From assembly GCA_022059125.1 (NCBI GenBank), contig JAEUWY010000021.1, forward strand, positions 186,001-250,000: DNA of 64,000 nucleotides, in the 5' to 3' direction. Position numbers and translations under genes: made by a program. A model generated the notes under the pieces. That model saw only the letters and a program-made list of their open reading frames with translations. It was not told the origin of the DNA and did no database searches. Below are positions 9,288 to 20,632 of this stretch, piece after piece. The DNA is from Corynespora cassiicola (taxonomy: Eukaryota > Ascomycota > Dothideomycetes > Pleosporales > Corynesporascaceae). Numbering within the stretch: position 1 is the first letter of the stretch; every line of letters starts with the position of its first letter.

Positions 9288-11877
9288 TCACCGCCCAAGC
9301 CCAAAACTCAAACCCATATCCCCCTGAAACGAGCCATCCAATATCCCAATCCCCGCCGTGACCAGACTGTCAAACTGGCCCCAGCTCGTCAGATCCGCCA
9401 TCAGGCTACTCGTCGGCAGATAGCTAGTGTCAAACACGGCGCTCTCGGGCGTGGGCGGCACGTTGTTGCGGCCGCCATAGAAAGATCCCCCGGTGAAGCC
9501 TCCCGCACCGCTGCCGTCGCTCTGTGGCGTCGCCGCGGGCAGCGTGAGGCCAGGCTCGTTTCCAAGACCGGGGACGTCTGACGAGCCCGTCAGTGCCGTA
9601 GAAGGCGAGGCGATGATGTTATTGCGCGCGTGGTGGTGCTTGGTCTGGCGGATGCCCTCGAGGCGCAGCTCCTCCAGCACGAGGCAATATCGATTCGCGA
9701 GGCAATCCTCTTCCGAGATGCTGGATAACTGGGCCTGGCACTTTTGGCCGGCGGCAAAGTAGCCCTCGCATTGGCCAGGGGTAACGAGGTGGGATTGAAT
9801 GCGATAGATGTACAAGACAACGACAGCGCAGAAGGCGTAGTACTGCGTGAACCAAAATGCGCGGAAGATTTGACTGCCGTTGAAAAGCTCGTCGACGACG
9901 CGCACAATACCCATGGCAGCTTCGAGGCAGTCGGCTATGTTCTGAGAGGTGTCGATATTGCTGACGTGGCCGGGGCGCGCATCAATATTGGCTAGGCTCG
10001 CAAAATTGCTGAGCAGGAACGGGCGTTGGACGAGGAGCTGGGCGTGGTAGTAGGCCAAGTTCAGTACGTTCCTCTGGCGCTGGTACAAGGGGATTAAAAG
10101 CGACGAGTCGACGGCTTCGGCGTCTAGGAAGCGGGACAGACTTGCGCGCCAATCGCGAAGGTCTTTGGCATATTTTGCCGCAAGTTCGACGCGAAGGGCC
10201 ATGGATGGCGGCCGGATGGGGTACAAGTCTCGCAGGACCAAGCTGACGATTCGCGATAATCTGCACATGTTAACAAAATTCCCCTAGAGAACAGCAAGAC
10301 CTTACTTGAAGTGCTCAACCGGCGCCATCATGATGGATTGCCACTTGGTGGCTGCTGGACTGATGGAAGTAGGATAGAGGTCGTTATCATTGACAATTGT
10401 TGGTAGTTCCTGGGCTCATTAGCGATGCGTTCATGACCGCTTCATCATCTCATCTCACCTGATCGATATCCTCGTCTTTGAATGTCCTCGGCCGGCCGAG
10501 AGCTGCGGCGAGATACTTGTCCAGTGTATATGCGCACCAGAACAACCTCCTCCGACTCTCTAGCTCCACATAATCTATCGACCCAGGAGCTGTTGGGTCA
10601 CATTTTCTTCCGCGATGCAACCCTATCGCAAGAGCCAGATGCGCAGTCGTACCAAATAGACTCCAGCAATGATTTATCCTCGACTGAGTAAGAAGATAGA
10701 AGCACTGGCCGAGCCGAGCCTGCACGCTGGCAAGGCGGACAGCTCCGCGCTCTTTGGTCAACTGGTGCTCCGATGCCGAATAGTATCTTGAACTGGGCCT
10801 ATTAGTGTTTGGTATCAGTTTAAAAGTACACAGATCTGACCTGTTGTCCTGTATGGTGCTCCCAGGGGGCATGTATGCCTGTCCCTGCGCAAACACAATC
10901 AACAACACTGCAGTTTTTGCTGCCGCTTCCTCTCTATTCCGCATTTCGCCTTGAGTTTCGTAAAATTCATGCAGCATCTTTTCGACCGTAGGACGGTGTA
11001 GAAATCTATGCGTCGGTGCCGCAAAGTCAAAATATCTTTCCACAAGACGCTGCGCATCGGCTTTGGGCGGTAGTACGAAAAAGGTCGGATCGAAGTCTTG
11101 CAGTGGCGCATCACCAAAAGTGAATATGGAGGAGTCATGAGATATTGCAGTGGTCTGATGTAGGCGTTTCTGAATCCGCAGCAGAAAAGAGAATCCCGAC
11201 GAAGATCCCACATAGTGCCCTTGATTGTCCGTCTGGGTAGGTTCCGGAGAGGAGCGTGAGGGCGGATCACGTGTTGATTCTTCAGACGTGGGCACGGCCA
11301 ACCGGTCAACTTGCATGGGGGCGAAGATGTCATTGCTGGGGCGATCTAAGTGGGGAGATGGGGGCTTTTGGAACTGAAAGGTGGACACTGTAGAGGCCTT
11401 CGGCGAAGCTTCTGACATTGGTGGATTCGACACTCTTGGCGGCCTGGAACTGGTCGCCAGTGCGGCTTCATCCACAATGACCGAGGGCAGCCTGCCTCTG
11501 GTATACGAGGCGGTGAACTCGCATGGTAGGCCTGCTCTCAGGCAGAGGGTACAAGGACACCGACCGGTACATCGCGTCTTCTTCCTGTGTTGGTGTTAGT
11601 AAGCAGAGAGTTCACATTACTCGCGTTGGGGCAGCATGGCCCCAGGGCATTGGAACTATCCGGAATTTTTTCCTGACGGTCGCACTCACCTCTTGCACCG
11701 ATCGCACGCTCTACTGACGCGACTCCGTTCCCGATCTTCCCTCCGACGCTTTGCCGGAGGAGACCGTTGATCGCTGGGCGCTGCTTCGGAAGGCGTATCG
11801 TTGTCTCTGGGGTTGCCGGTGACGTGGACCCATTCTGCCGAGGGCTGGGGTTGCGCCTCCAACTTTGGACTCTCCAT
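9288..11877 (-). CDS. Zn2Cys6 transcription factor with fungal-specific regulatory domain
   Basis: Exons on the minus strand are 11877-11690, 11584-10459, 10409-10306 and 10260-9288, giving 796 aa. Intron 1 has a textbook GTGAGT donor and CTAAC branch and splits the zinc cluster. The assembled cluster has Cys at 58, 61, 68, 74, 77 and 84 (C-x2-C-x6-C-x5-C-x2-C-x6-C) plus an extra Cys at 72. A basic KRRR at 43-46 precedes it. The middle region (HCWSLFGTTAHLALAIGLHR, then RRRLFWCAYTLDKYLAAALG) is the fungal-specific regulatory domain (PF04082 type). A 42-nt stretch at 10840-10799 has intron-like ends and is in frame, so it may be a fourth intron (protein then 782 aa). The gene lies next to the sugar-acid genes and may regulate them; this is inference from position. 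Confidence 0.88.
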
Positions 11878-12114
11878 GTCGAAGGAGGATCTTGCGACGG
11901 GAACCAGGTCACAAAAGAGTCAGAGGGACAATGCGATGAAGGGATTGAATGGAAGTTCTTCCGGTGACTGCCGGAAAAGTTCTGAGATGAATAGCGCACG
12001 GGCCTTACCCCACACCGGCCTCGGATAAGTTGAGTTCGACCCAATTCGGACGGATGCGGCACGCGATCAGATGCATTTCAAAGCAGGCTTGTCTATAAGT
12101 GCGTGGCACATTTC

Positions 12115-13226
12115 TTAGGCTAGCCACTTGGACTCTACCCATTTGAGATCTTCCTGTAGCCATGCCGCGTCTCTCTCCTTGAGCTCGACGTCGAAGCCAT
12201 GATCGGCCCCTTCCCGGATCTGCAATCTCACCTCAGCCTCCGGCAAGACTCTTTTCGCCTTGTCCACAAAAGCAATACTATCGTTGACGCTAACTGCAGT
12301 GTCACTGTCCCCATGTACTATGTACGTCGGGGGTAAATGAGTCGCCTTCTCTACGGCGGACATCGGCCAAAGATGCGGGCCTTGGCCGAAGAACTCGACA
12401 TAGCGGCCGTAGATGGCAAGCGCAAATGAGAGTACGGCGCGCTCAGGAGGCCGGGCGGAAGACACCAGAGTACCTGGTTTGACAGAGGCCATGTGATGAT
12501 CGATGGTAGATTCTGGTGGAACAGGCATACCCTTGGGTGCGTTGAGAGGGTCACGGCGAAGATAATCAGTCATTGGGTATTGGGCGACGATGGCTTTGAT
12601 GGCGCCAGGCTTCAGCGTGAGCCCAGATTGAAGCGCCATGTATCCACCCGCGGAGTCGCCAGACGCAAGCAGACGATCAAAATCGGGTTCAGCCTGGACT
12701 TGTTTCGAAGATAGAAACTGTACCAGCTCGCCGTCCAGTACCCATTTCCAAAGATCTGCCAGGTCTTGCAGGATATCGTCGCCGTTGGATTCGGGCACGA
12801 GCCGATAGTTGGGAAGGACAGCGATGGCCTTGTTCCGCTGGATAAAGGGGATGAACCATGCCGCAAACCAGTCTGGATACAGGGCTGTTCCATAAATCTA
12901 CTCGAAGTCAGCTACGGCTTGGCTTGGTTCGGAGTACTCGTGCAAAGTGGAGCTCTTTACACATTCTTGCTCGTGTAATGCGCCGCTTGGAGCTAGCTCG
13001 GTGTAATGATCGCCCCGATGCTATCCCGAGCACTGGCTGGATAACATGATCGACTTACCAGGCCGCCACCGTGGAACTTCACAAGTAGCGGGTGTTTTCC
13101 AGGCTCGACACCCTTGGGCACCAAGACGTTCACTTCAATTTCATGGTCGCCGATTTTTTTGTAGCTGGTCGTGTAGATGTCGAAGCTGTCGAATCGGGTC
13201 ATGGGAGTGGTGTCGAAGTCTGCCAT
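12115..13226 (-). CDS. Alpha/beta hydrolase, hormone-sensitive-lipase-like
   Basis: Exons 13226-13059 and 12897-12115 give 316 aa; the intron of 161 nt is phase 0. The start is the ATG before ADFDTTPMTRFDSFD. An in-frame ATG at 13337 would add a 37-residue hydrophobic leader but looks like 5' UTR. Family motifs are all present: oxyanion-hole HGGG at 52-55, nucleophile elbow GDSAGG at 136-141 (Ser138), acid in HGDSDTAVS and catalytic His in GADHGF. These proteins hydrolyse short acyl esters or lactones. Its place between the regulator and a DapA-type aldolase suggests a substrate feeding that pathway, such as a sugar lactone or acylated sugar acid; this is inference. No signal peptide is seen with the chosen start. 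Confidence 0.85.
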
Positions 13227-13554
13227 GGTTGCTTCAAAGGATCGATGGGGAACTGGAGGGGTTGGGATCTGGCGAGTGTTTAAATAAGCGAGCGAAGCAA
13301 GGAGAGTAAGCAACCGTGTACATGTTTCTAGGATCATTTTCGACTCTCTCTAGCGTGGTTCACGAATGTGTTGATTCAAACTCAGGTTGTGCATGGTCGT
13401 CACTATTGATGACGCTTCAAAATCTGTGACTGACGATCCTGATCGCGACAGATCACCAGGATTCCAAAGTCCCCACCCATGTACTCTGATCGTGCCTTGT
13501 GTTGCCGGCGCTGGGCTTACCAGCCATCGTGCAACGAATGTTGTATTATTTTCT
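13227..13554. other. Intergenic between hydrolase and aldolase genes
   Basis: Upstream region of the hydrolase gene and 3' flank of the aldolase gene. The alternative hydrolase start at 13337 lies here. No other element stands out. Confidence 0.45.
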
Positions 13555-14692
13555 TTACTGAACCTCTGACTCTGCTATCGACTCCTCCGTCTTCTGTATC
13601 CGCCCAAGAACTTCATTCCACTTCTCCCACTCGCCATCTGCCAGCTTTCCCTTCAGCGGCAGCCTTCCACCCTCGAGCGTACCGAATCCCAGCACGCGCT
13701 TGACTGCCTCCTTGATACCCACGATGCCATACTTGCCAATGTACTCCTCGGCCGAGCTGACCGTGTACTGCAACTCGCGAATCTTCTTCAGCGTCTCCGC
13801 GTCCGCGCCAGGGCCCGACTTCTCGACCAACTTCATGAGCAGGGACACAGTCTTGGGAAAGATGGCGGCGAGGCCGTCGATGACACCAGCGGCACCGAAG
13901 AAGACAATGGGGCCCAGCTGCTGGCCGAAGCCGCTGTAGACGCGGAACTTGTCGTGGTCAATCTGCGGGTCTAGCGACACCTGGACGTGCCAGGAGACAT
14001 TGCCGTGGGACATTTTGCAGCCGACAATGTTGGGGTGCTGGGCGAGGGTGCGGTACGTCTCGGGGGTGACGAGGATGTTGTTTGTGACGCCAGGGTAGTT
14101 GTAGCTGGAATAACAAGTCAGTCGATCGGCCCAATACTCTCATTTAATCCCGCCTGAGATTGAAATCCCAAGACTCGGATACTCACATCAAAATCGGAAT
14201 CTGCGAATTGTCCGCCACAACCTTATACCACTCAACCAGATTCTCTTGATTCGCCGCCGCTCCAAAGTACCCCGGCGCAAGCACCAGCCCCCACTGCGCA
14301 CCCGCCTTCTTGAAGTCCTCGAGCCACTCGAGCGTCTCGTCGACGCTGTTGATCAGCACGCCGGCCATGATGGGGTAGTCGGGGAAGCCGGCGGCGTCGA
14401 GGCCCTTGCGCACGCCCGAGACGAGGTCGAAGCGCTCCTGGCGCGACATGTGGATGGCCTCGCCCGTGGAGCCGAGCAACACGAGTCCGCGCACGCCATT
14501 CTTTGCGAGGTGCACGCTGTGGGCGACTTGGGTGTCGACGTCGACGGCGGGTTGGAGGGTCTGGGTGGCGGAGGCGGGCTTGAAGAAGGTGGGGACGGGG
14601 ACGAAGACGCCTGTGTTGTCGGGTCAGTTGCGTGCTGTGCAGTAATAGGATGTATGGAGGGGGTTGGTACCTGTTGGTGGTGACAGAGTCAT
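13555..14692 (-). CDS. DapA/DHDPS-family aldolase (2-keto-3-deoxy sugar-acid aldolase type)
   Basis: Exons 14692-14671, 14610-14187 and 14104-13555 give 331 aa. The first exon encodes only seven residues plus one base; the spliced start reads MTLSPPTGVFVPVPTFF. The (beta/alpha)8 class I aldolase motifs are clear: GSTGE at 54-58, the Tyr of IYNYPG at 152, and the Schiff-base Lys of GCKMSHG at 179. The family includes dihydrodipicolinate synthase, 4-hydroxy-2-oxoglutarate aldolase and the fungal aldolases of the galacturonate and rhamnose routes, which release pyruvate. The divergent neighbour at 15505 is a sugar-acid dehydratase, which favours a 2-keto-3-deoxy aldonate substrate. The exact sugar cannot be told from sequence. 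No targeting signal is visible. Confidence 0.88.
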
Positions 14693-15504
14693 GGTGGGCT
14701 GTGGGGATCGGACGTCCGAGTCGTGATGCGGGGTATCTTCTTTCGTCTGAACTTTTCCTTCTCCACGCTCAAAGATTTTGAACGCGCGTGTCTCTTTTTT
14801 TATGAATATGGAGGGGTTTCAAGATCATAGCGGAATTGAGCCCCATGGGACACTTATGGATTGCGCTCTCGGCACTCTTTGGCCCTTTTCCCGAGGCTAG
14901 AACGACAGAGTGGAGCTCCCGTTCGCCATCGTGACCCCGCGCCGACGTCGGGAAACTCGACCACCCTGGACGGGCTCCGACGGATATTAGCTAAGCACTG
15001 CACGAGGGGTCGTCTTTGTGCTAGAGGGTTATCCCAGTTCAGGAACTGGTAACTTGCCTTATCATCCCAAGGCGCTTGGGACGAAGTGGCTTAGTCCAGT
15101 TGCTCCCTTTCTACATGAAGACACCCGACATTGTAGGGATGTTGCGTCGTCTTGCACGCGTTTAACATCCGTCGGAACGTGCTTAGAGGGGCCTTTGAAC
15201 CGATCCTCTGGTTCATGCAGGGCGCGATTGGTCTGCAGTCGTTGAATAATCGGGCCTGGCTTTTCCGGAATTCCGATCGTGGGGTGCTCGAAGAGGAGCT
15301 CCGCGTTGCCTCCGCTAGACACGTAATAAAAGCCTCGACCCCTCCAGTTGCCAATATAGGTACCGGAGGGACCAGCATCAAACTCAAAATCTCTTTCGTA
15401 TATGTGTAGCTGCTTCTCTAAATCTAATTGTGTCTTAGCTCTGTCGATACCTAGACCCTGCTTGACCACCCGGTGCCTCGGTTAGGTACCCCAATCCACC
15501 CCCC
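14693..15504. other. Divergent promoter region of aldolase and dehydratase genes
   Basis: About 0.8 kb separates the two divergent catabolic genes, which suggests shared control. A minus-strand frame at 15062-15469 (135 codons) is open but has no motif I know and begins 35 bp from the dehydratase ATG, so I do not call it a gene. I could not identify a specific regulator site by eye. Confidence 0.5.
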
Positions 15505-16827
15505 ATGGGCAAAATAGCATCCATCGAATACTTTCGCGTACCGCCTCGGTGGCTTTTTGTAAAGATTGTCGACGAAGATGGAAATGTCGGTTGGGGCGAG
15601 GCCTCGTTAGAGGGTCACACCCAGGCCGTGGAGGGGTGCCTTGACGCGTGGGGTGAGCGATACGTTGGCCTTGAGGCCGAGTATGTTCCTCTCGAATCCT
15701 ATTCATGGATACCAGAAAGCTGAGTTTTAATAGTGACATTGAGCACATCTGGCAGCTGTCGTGGCGCACGAGTTTCTACCGCGGCGGGCCCGTCTTCATG
15801 AGCGCTCTAGCAGGCATCGACATTGCCCTCTGGGACCTCAAGGCAAGGAAACTCAATGTCCCAATCTACCAGCTGCTCGGCGGCAAAGTACGAGATAAGC
15901 TCAAGGTATATGCTTGGATCGGCGGCGACCGACCTTCAGACGTGCGAGCTCAAGCGTAAGTTCCTGTCCGGTCATTCATATTCTAATCACCCTCTGTGTC
16001 CCCCCAGACTTAACCACCCGCCATTTCCCTCTTCCTACTTCTAAGTCTACCTCTGACCATGGAAATTCAACAGCCAAGCACGAAGAGACCAGGGCTTCCA
16101 CAGCGTAAAAATGAACGCCACCTCCGACCTCGGCTGGCTCGACTCCCCCTCGACGCTGCAAGACTGCGTCGCCCGTCTCGCCACCATCAAAGAAATGGGC
16201 ATGGACGCCGGCGTCGACTTCCATGGCCGCGTCCACAAGCCCATGGCCAAGCAGCTCGCCGCGGCCCTGGAACCCCACTCCCCGCTCTTCATCGAAGAGC
16301 CGCTCCTCTCCGAGCACATTGGCGGCATCAAGGCGCTCGCGCAGCAGACGTCGTGCCCCATCGCCCTGGGCGAGCGCCTGCACAGCCGCTGGGACGTGCG
16401 CCCCTTCCTCGAGGCCGGCTGCGTCGACATCCTCCAGCCAGACATTGCGCACGTCGGCGGCATTTCGGAAATGCGCCGCATCGCGAGCATGTGCGAGGCC
16501 TACGACGTGGCGCTCGCGCCGCACTGTCCGCTGGGGCCCATTGCGCTGGCAGCGTGCGTGCAGGTCGATGCGGCGAGTGCCAACTTCGCCATCCAGGAGA
16601 TGAGCCTGGGGATCCATTATAATTCGGACCTTGGGACCCAGGATCTCACGAGTTATACGAAGAATCCTGAGGTTTGGAATGTGGACGATGGGTATATCAA
16701 GTTGATGCAGGGACCCGGGTTGGGGATCGAGATCGATGAGGCGCAGGTTAGGGAGTTGAGCAAGGACGCGAAGGCTTGGGTTAGCCCTGGATTCATTGGG
16801 CCGGGTGGAGAGATCAGAGAGTGGTAG
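15505..16827 (+). CDS. D-galactonate dehydratase-like enzyme (enolase superfamily)
   Basis: Exons 15505-15680, 15734-15955 and 16074-16827 give 383 aa, close to the 382 of bacterial DgoD. The sequence follows that family from end to end: [33 protein letters not shown], then [14 protein letters not shown]. Metal ligands and catalytic residues expected in the mandelate racemase subgroup are present: Asp181 and His183, Glu207/Glu208 in FIEEP, Glu233 in GERLHS, and His283 in [13 protein letters not shown]. The reaction would be loss of water from an aldonate to give a 2-keto-3-deoxy aldonate, using Mg2+. It is divergent from the DapA-type aldolase, which could perform the next step. Galactonate itself as the substrate is likely but not proven, since related enzymes differ in sugar preference. 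Confidence 0.9.
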
Positions 16828-16889
16828 CGGGAGGAAGTGGATTGAGGATTGTCTGGTATGTCTATATTCAACACAATTGGGTATCGTCT

Positions 16890-18909
16890 CTAAATACCAT
16901 TGCTACCGACTGCTGCGTTCGTCTTTGCCTCGCTCTTAGCTGCCTCGATGACGTCCTCCCATACGGGAGGCTTGCATCTGATGTGTTTACCCGCAGCTTC
17001 AGCGTCCAGTCCAAACTTTAACAGCGCATCTTCGCTGCACCATTCACCTGTCGCCATCATACCCACTGGTACCATGCCCTCTGTATTCTTGTCGGCCACG
17101 GCACCGGCATTCTTCCTACCTTCTGGAACAACATACCCAGCAGGGACGCTGAGGGATGGGAGTCCGCAAAAGTTGGCCAACCACACATACTCCATGCTCT
17201 GGAGCGTGTGATCCCCATTGTTGAGCCCGTACTTGAGTTCGCTCTGCCCGCCGCGGATCGGCCAGCCAGCACAGGACATGGTAGGCGTAATGATGAGAAT
17301 TCCAGGATAGCGCTTGAACAGGTATGCCAGATGCTCCATGAGCAGCCCGCGAAGCTTCTGCGCCAACAGATAGTCGGTCGATGGGGACGTACGACCAAGA
17401 GCCAGGAGAATTTTGTTAGCTGGCGTCAAACCATTCGTATTATCAAGAAGTGTCGAAGCATCCGTCAAGACGGTCAGGGCATGCGCAATCTGGCCCTCGG
17501 TGACGTACGGGATCTCGATCGGAACGACCTCATATCCATACTTTGACACCAAGGTATCCACAAGTGAGCGCACGAGCGTCTGGACACCGGGTTCGGCACG
17601 CGAAAACCATGCCTCGTATATGCCGAGAACCTTTCCCACTGGAGGTGCGGGCTGCAATGCCAGAGGGGGGAATTGCGTCGACGGGTGCTGCTCGGCAATC
17701 GCTTCGTATACTGCGGCCAGGGAAGGGATATCGACAGCTAAGGGGCCTTGTACAGCACAAGTTGGCGAATGGTTCGCTCCGGGCCAGGAGGTCAGGCGAG
17801 CGTGTGTGGGTTTCAAGCCAAAGACTGAGCAGCAAGAGGAAGGAATACGGATACTGCCGCCGCCGTCACTTCCAAGGGCGATAGGAATAATGCCCGCACC
17901 AACAGCATAGCCAGGTCCAGAAGAACTACCCCCAGTGTAGTATTTGGGGTTGAAGGGGTTCAGTGGGGTGCCGTGGTTGGGGTTGTTTCCAGTCGTGTCT
18001 GTCGATATTAGACTTGTCATCCTGGCCGTGTTGATGAGAACGTACCAAGACCAAACTCGTGCATGGCAAGCTTTCCAAGAATGACGGCGCCGGCTTCTTC
18101 GAGCTTGCGCACCAGCCAACTGTTGGAAGACCCATCGTCTGTCGCCTCGCCGGTGTAATCACGTTTGGAACCCAGAGTCGTCGAATAGCCGTCGACATCG
18201 TACTCATCTTTTACGGCTGTTGGAACTCCATCAAGCACGCCTAGAGACTGATTCTTTCTGTATCGCTCTGTCGATGCTTCAGCCGCTTTCAGGATAAGGT
18301 CAATCTTGATCTGTTGCCAAGCCGCCGAATGCTTTCCCTTTGGCGAAGTATCCTCGCGAATGAGCGGAAGAATGGCACGGACGACGTCGGTGGGTGTAGC
18401 TTCGCCAGAGAGATATAGGGCACGATAGTCGTGCACCGAGTAGAATTTCATGTGATTAGTCTCGTCATGGTTTGCAGTGGCCTTGACCAGCGACGAGACC
18501 TGTGTCTTTTGGCCGCGCGCATCTGCTTCTCCGGGAGACAAGGCCAAAGGCGTGACCGTGGGGTCGTAGCGCGGCTCGTTGTCTTCGATGGCTTTACGAA
18601 TGTTGCGCAGGGAGCCAAAGCCGGCGTTCTTCCATGCTGTTTGCCGGATGAACCAGACCCATTCCATCCTAGAAGAGACACCATCAGCTACATGCCAAGG
18701 ACGACGCAATCCATGGACTCACAAGAATGCTGCGATGACCAGAAAAGGTCCGCTGATGGTTGGATTAGGCTTCCTGTCACTGGCATAGGGTACTTCGGGC
18801 CTGTCGCACGTCAGCTTGGAGGCGCTACTTGTGGCATGCGAGGCTGTCGGTACCCTTTCTTGGGCTCGGGGTAGTTTAGAAACTTTGGCGGCTTGTACGA
18901 TTCGCCCAT
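16890..18909 (-). CDS. Amidase (amidase-signature family), membrane-leader type
   Basis: Exons 18909-18854, 18800-18723, 18668-18046 and 17998-16890 give 621 aa, all phases consistent. The amidase signature is intact: catalytic Lys in GVPTAVKDEYD, the Gly/Ser loop YYTGGSSSGPGYAVGAG and the second Ser in GSDGGGSIRIPSS. The family hydrolyses amide bonds through a Ser-cisSer-Lys triad. The N-terminus, starting MGESYKPPKFLNYPEPKKG, includes the hydrophobic stretch SGPFLVIAAFL followed by WVWFIRQ, so this subtype is probably membrane-attached. Its stop lies only 62 bp from the stop of the convergent dehydratase gene, so the transcripts probably overlap. There is no evident link to sugar-acid metabolism. 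An unrelated broken amidase lies at 29570-30453. Confidence 0.88.
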
Positions 18910-19403
18910 AGTGGCGCCGGTGCTGCTGGAGTGAGGTCAATCCAAAGCAGCCTTGACCGCCGGTGGTGGGCCAGCTTGTAGCATTTTGTGGGGGAGCCTT
19001 CGGAAGTCTCGGATTCCAGAATGCCGAGGCCATTTCCACTTTTGGGAGGGTCCCCTGCCTAATACCTCGACGAGCACATGCTAACGCGAAGGGGAGGGGG
19101 TTGCGATGTCGATGGCTTCCAAGACCGTCATGTTTTGTGAATACCTAGGTAGAGACGATTGTTTTGCCCATGGCTGGTGCCTGCTCGGACTCGGAACGGG
19201 GCGCTTGGCCTCAGGCAGCCACGTTGCTGTGCCTCGCTACATCGAGGGTACGTATACTGGATCAAGCCACACTGCCCACGATCCGAGTACCACTCTCACA
19301 CTGCGTGACAGGGCCCAAAGACCATCAAACCCAGTGAGCGTCTATGGTACCATCAATCGGATGTGTATGCCTACCCCGCGATCCTTTGGCTGGAGACTGA
19401 CCA
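18910..19403. other. Divergent intergenic region
   Basis: Upstream region of the amidase (minus) and of the LPRELR-motif gene (plus). An ACCTAGGTA palindrome lies near 19142. The long frame 19106-19582 overlaps the intron of the next gene and lacks motifs. Confidence 0.5.
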
Positions 19404-20632
19404 ATGGATTTCAGCACAACACAACTCGACCGACAAAGACAAGAGCTAGCTGGGATGATAAAAACGCAAAGTTTGGGGCCAGAGGGTCACGAGAGGTGAG
19501 TATTGTCAATATCTTGGACATCTATCTAGTTCCCGCGACCTTTAGCTGTCCTCCGTTGACTAAATCATCATTAGTGATTTAGTCAGAGACGGAAACACCT
19601 CCTACCATGAATCGGAATGCTATATCAAACAACTCTCTCAAAGGCTGAAGGCGGCTCAAGAGCTAGAGGCAGCACAATGGCGAGAGGCGACTCGAAGGCT
19701 GGAGACGGCAGCCAGCAACGTTGCCCCAACAACTGAAGAGAACGCCAAATCGACATCACGAACTTCGACGCACCTCGTTTTTCAAAGGCTAAGAGCACTT
19801 CCACGCGAGCTGCGCGACGCAATTTACGAGCACATCGTAGTCCTGCCCTACGGCATTGTGTTTGCACCGGACTGGAAATTTCACTGGCCCAGCGGTGCTT
19901 TATATTATGTCGATGGCTACGAAGACCCAATCCCGGAGCTTCTCCACTTGGAAGAACATGTCCGCGAGGCCATGGGCAAGGACATTTACCACGAGATAAT
20001 TACTGCGTTTTACCAGCTCAACACCTTTAGTCTTCCCGATTTTGCATACTTTCGGGAATTCTTCGAGACGGATCCGCATGGCACGGGCATTGTTCCAGGA
20101 GCCTTGGTGCGCAGCGTGGAGATGGTGCTTAATTGGCGCTACCTTGTGCGGGACAGCGGAAGGTTCGATTGTTGCAGCGGCTATTTGATCATGAGGGGTG
20201 ACGAGCCCAACCCTACATCGCCAGAGGAAGCCTGTGCCATCATCTCAGCAATACTGGAAACTTTTGTTCCGCAGGAACGCCGCAAGTTGATCACACTCAT
20301 GCTTACGGTTCCCTGCGTCCGTTATGAGCTCCCTCACGATCCATTGGTAGTGCTAGGAAATTTGGTGCTCACTTTGAAAGAGATGGGCTTTCACATCTAT
20401 GTCATGTGTGCCGAGGTTGATGAGATATGTGTAAGGTGGAAGCTGCATGAAAAATGCTACCAATGGCCTGGAAACGATTGGACGCATCTTTTCGATGTGA
20501 ACAAGGAGGAATGGGACGAGAGAGTGCGAAAGAAGGAAATCTTTGTGAGTTCTCTCCCTCCATCAGTGACGACCATTGCCTAATAAGAGTGTACAGAAAA
20601 GGTATGTTCCCAATGACGACCAAGAAAAATAA
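19404..20632 (+). CDS. 2EXR/F-box-like protein with LPRELR motif
   Basis: Exons 19404-19495, 19587-20544 and 20597-20632 give 361 aa. The first exon (MDFSTTQLDRQRQELAGM) was found by tracing the open frame back through a 91-nt intron with GTGAGT; an alternative acceptor at 19574 would add four residues. The last exon supplies KRYVPNDDQEK and a stop. A coiled, Gln/Glu/Arg-rich segment precedes VFQRLRALPRELRDAIYEHI, the hallmark shared by fungal 2EXR and F-box-like proteins. The rest (for example YHEIITAFYQLNTFSL) matches the usual follow-on helices of such families. Function is unknown. It is the third LPxELR protein in 14 kb but is not a close copy of the two at 6041 and 7473. Confidence 0.8.

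Noticed and set aside
13227..13337. Upstream ATG at 13337 as start of the hydrolase, giving a hydrophobic leader
   Set aside because: Family members begin near MADFDTTP; the extra residues are more likely 5' UTR, although a targeting leader cannot be excluded.
15062..15469. Minus-strand 135-codon open frame in the dehydratase/aldolase promoter
   Set aside because: No recognisable motif, and it would start 35 bp from the dehydratase ATG; more likely chance in promoter DNA.
19106..19582. Plus-strand 158-codon open frame
   Set aside because: It overlaps the first exon and intron of the gene at 19404 in another frame and has no domain signature.
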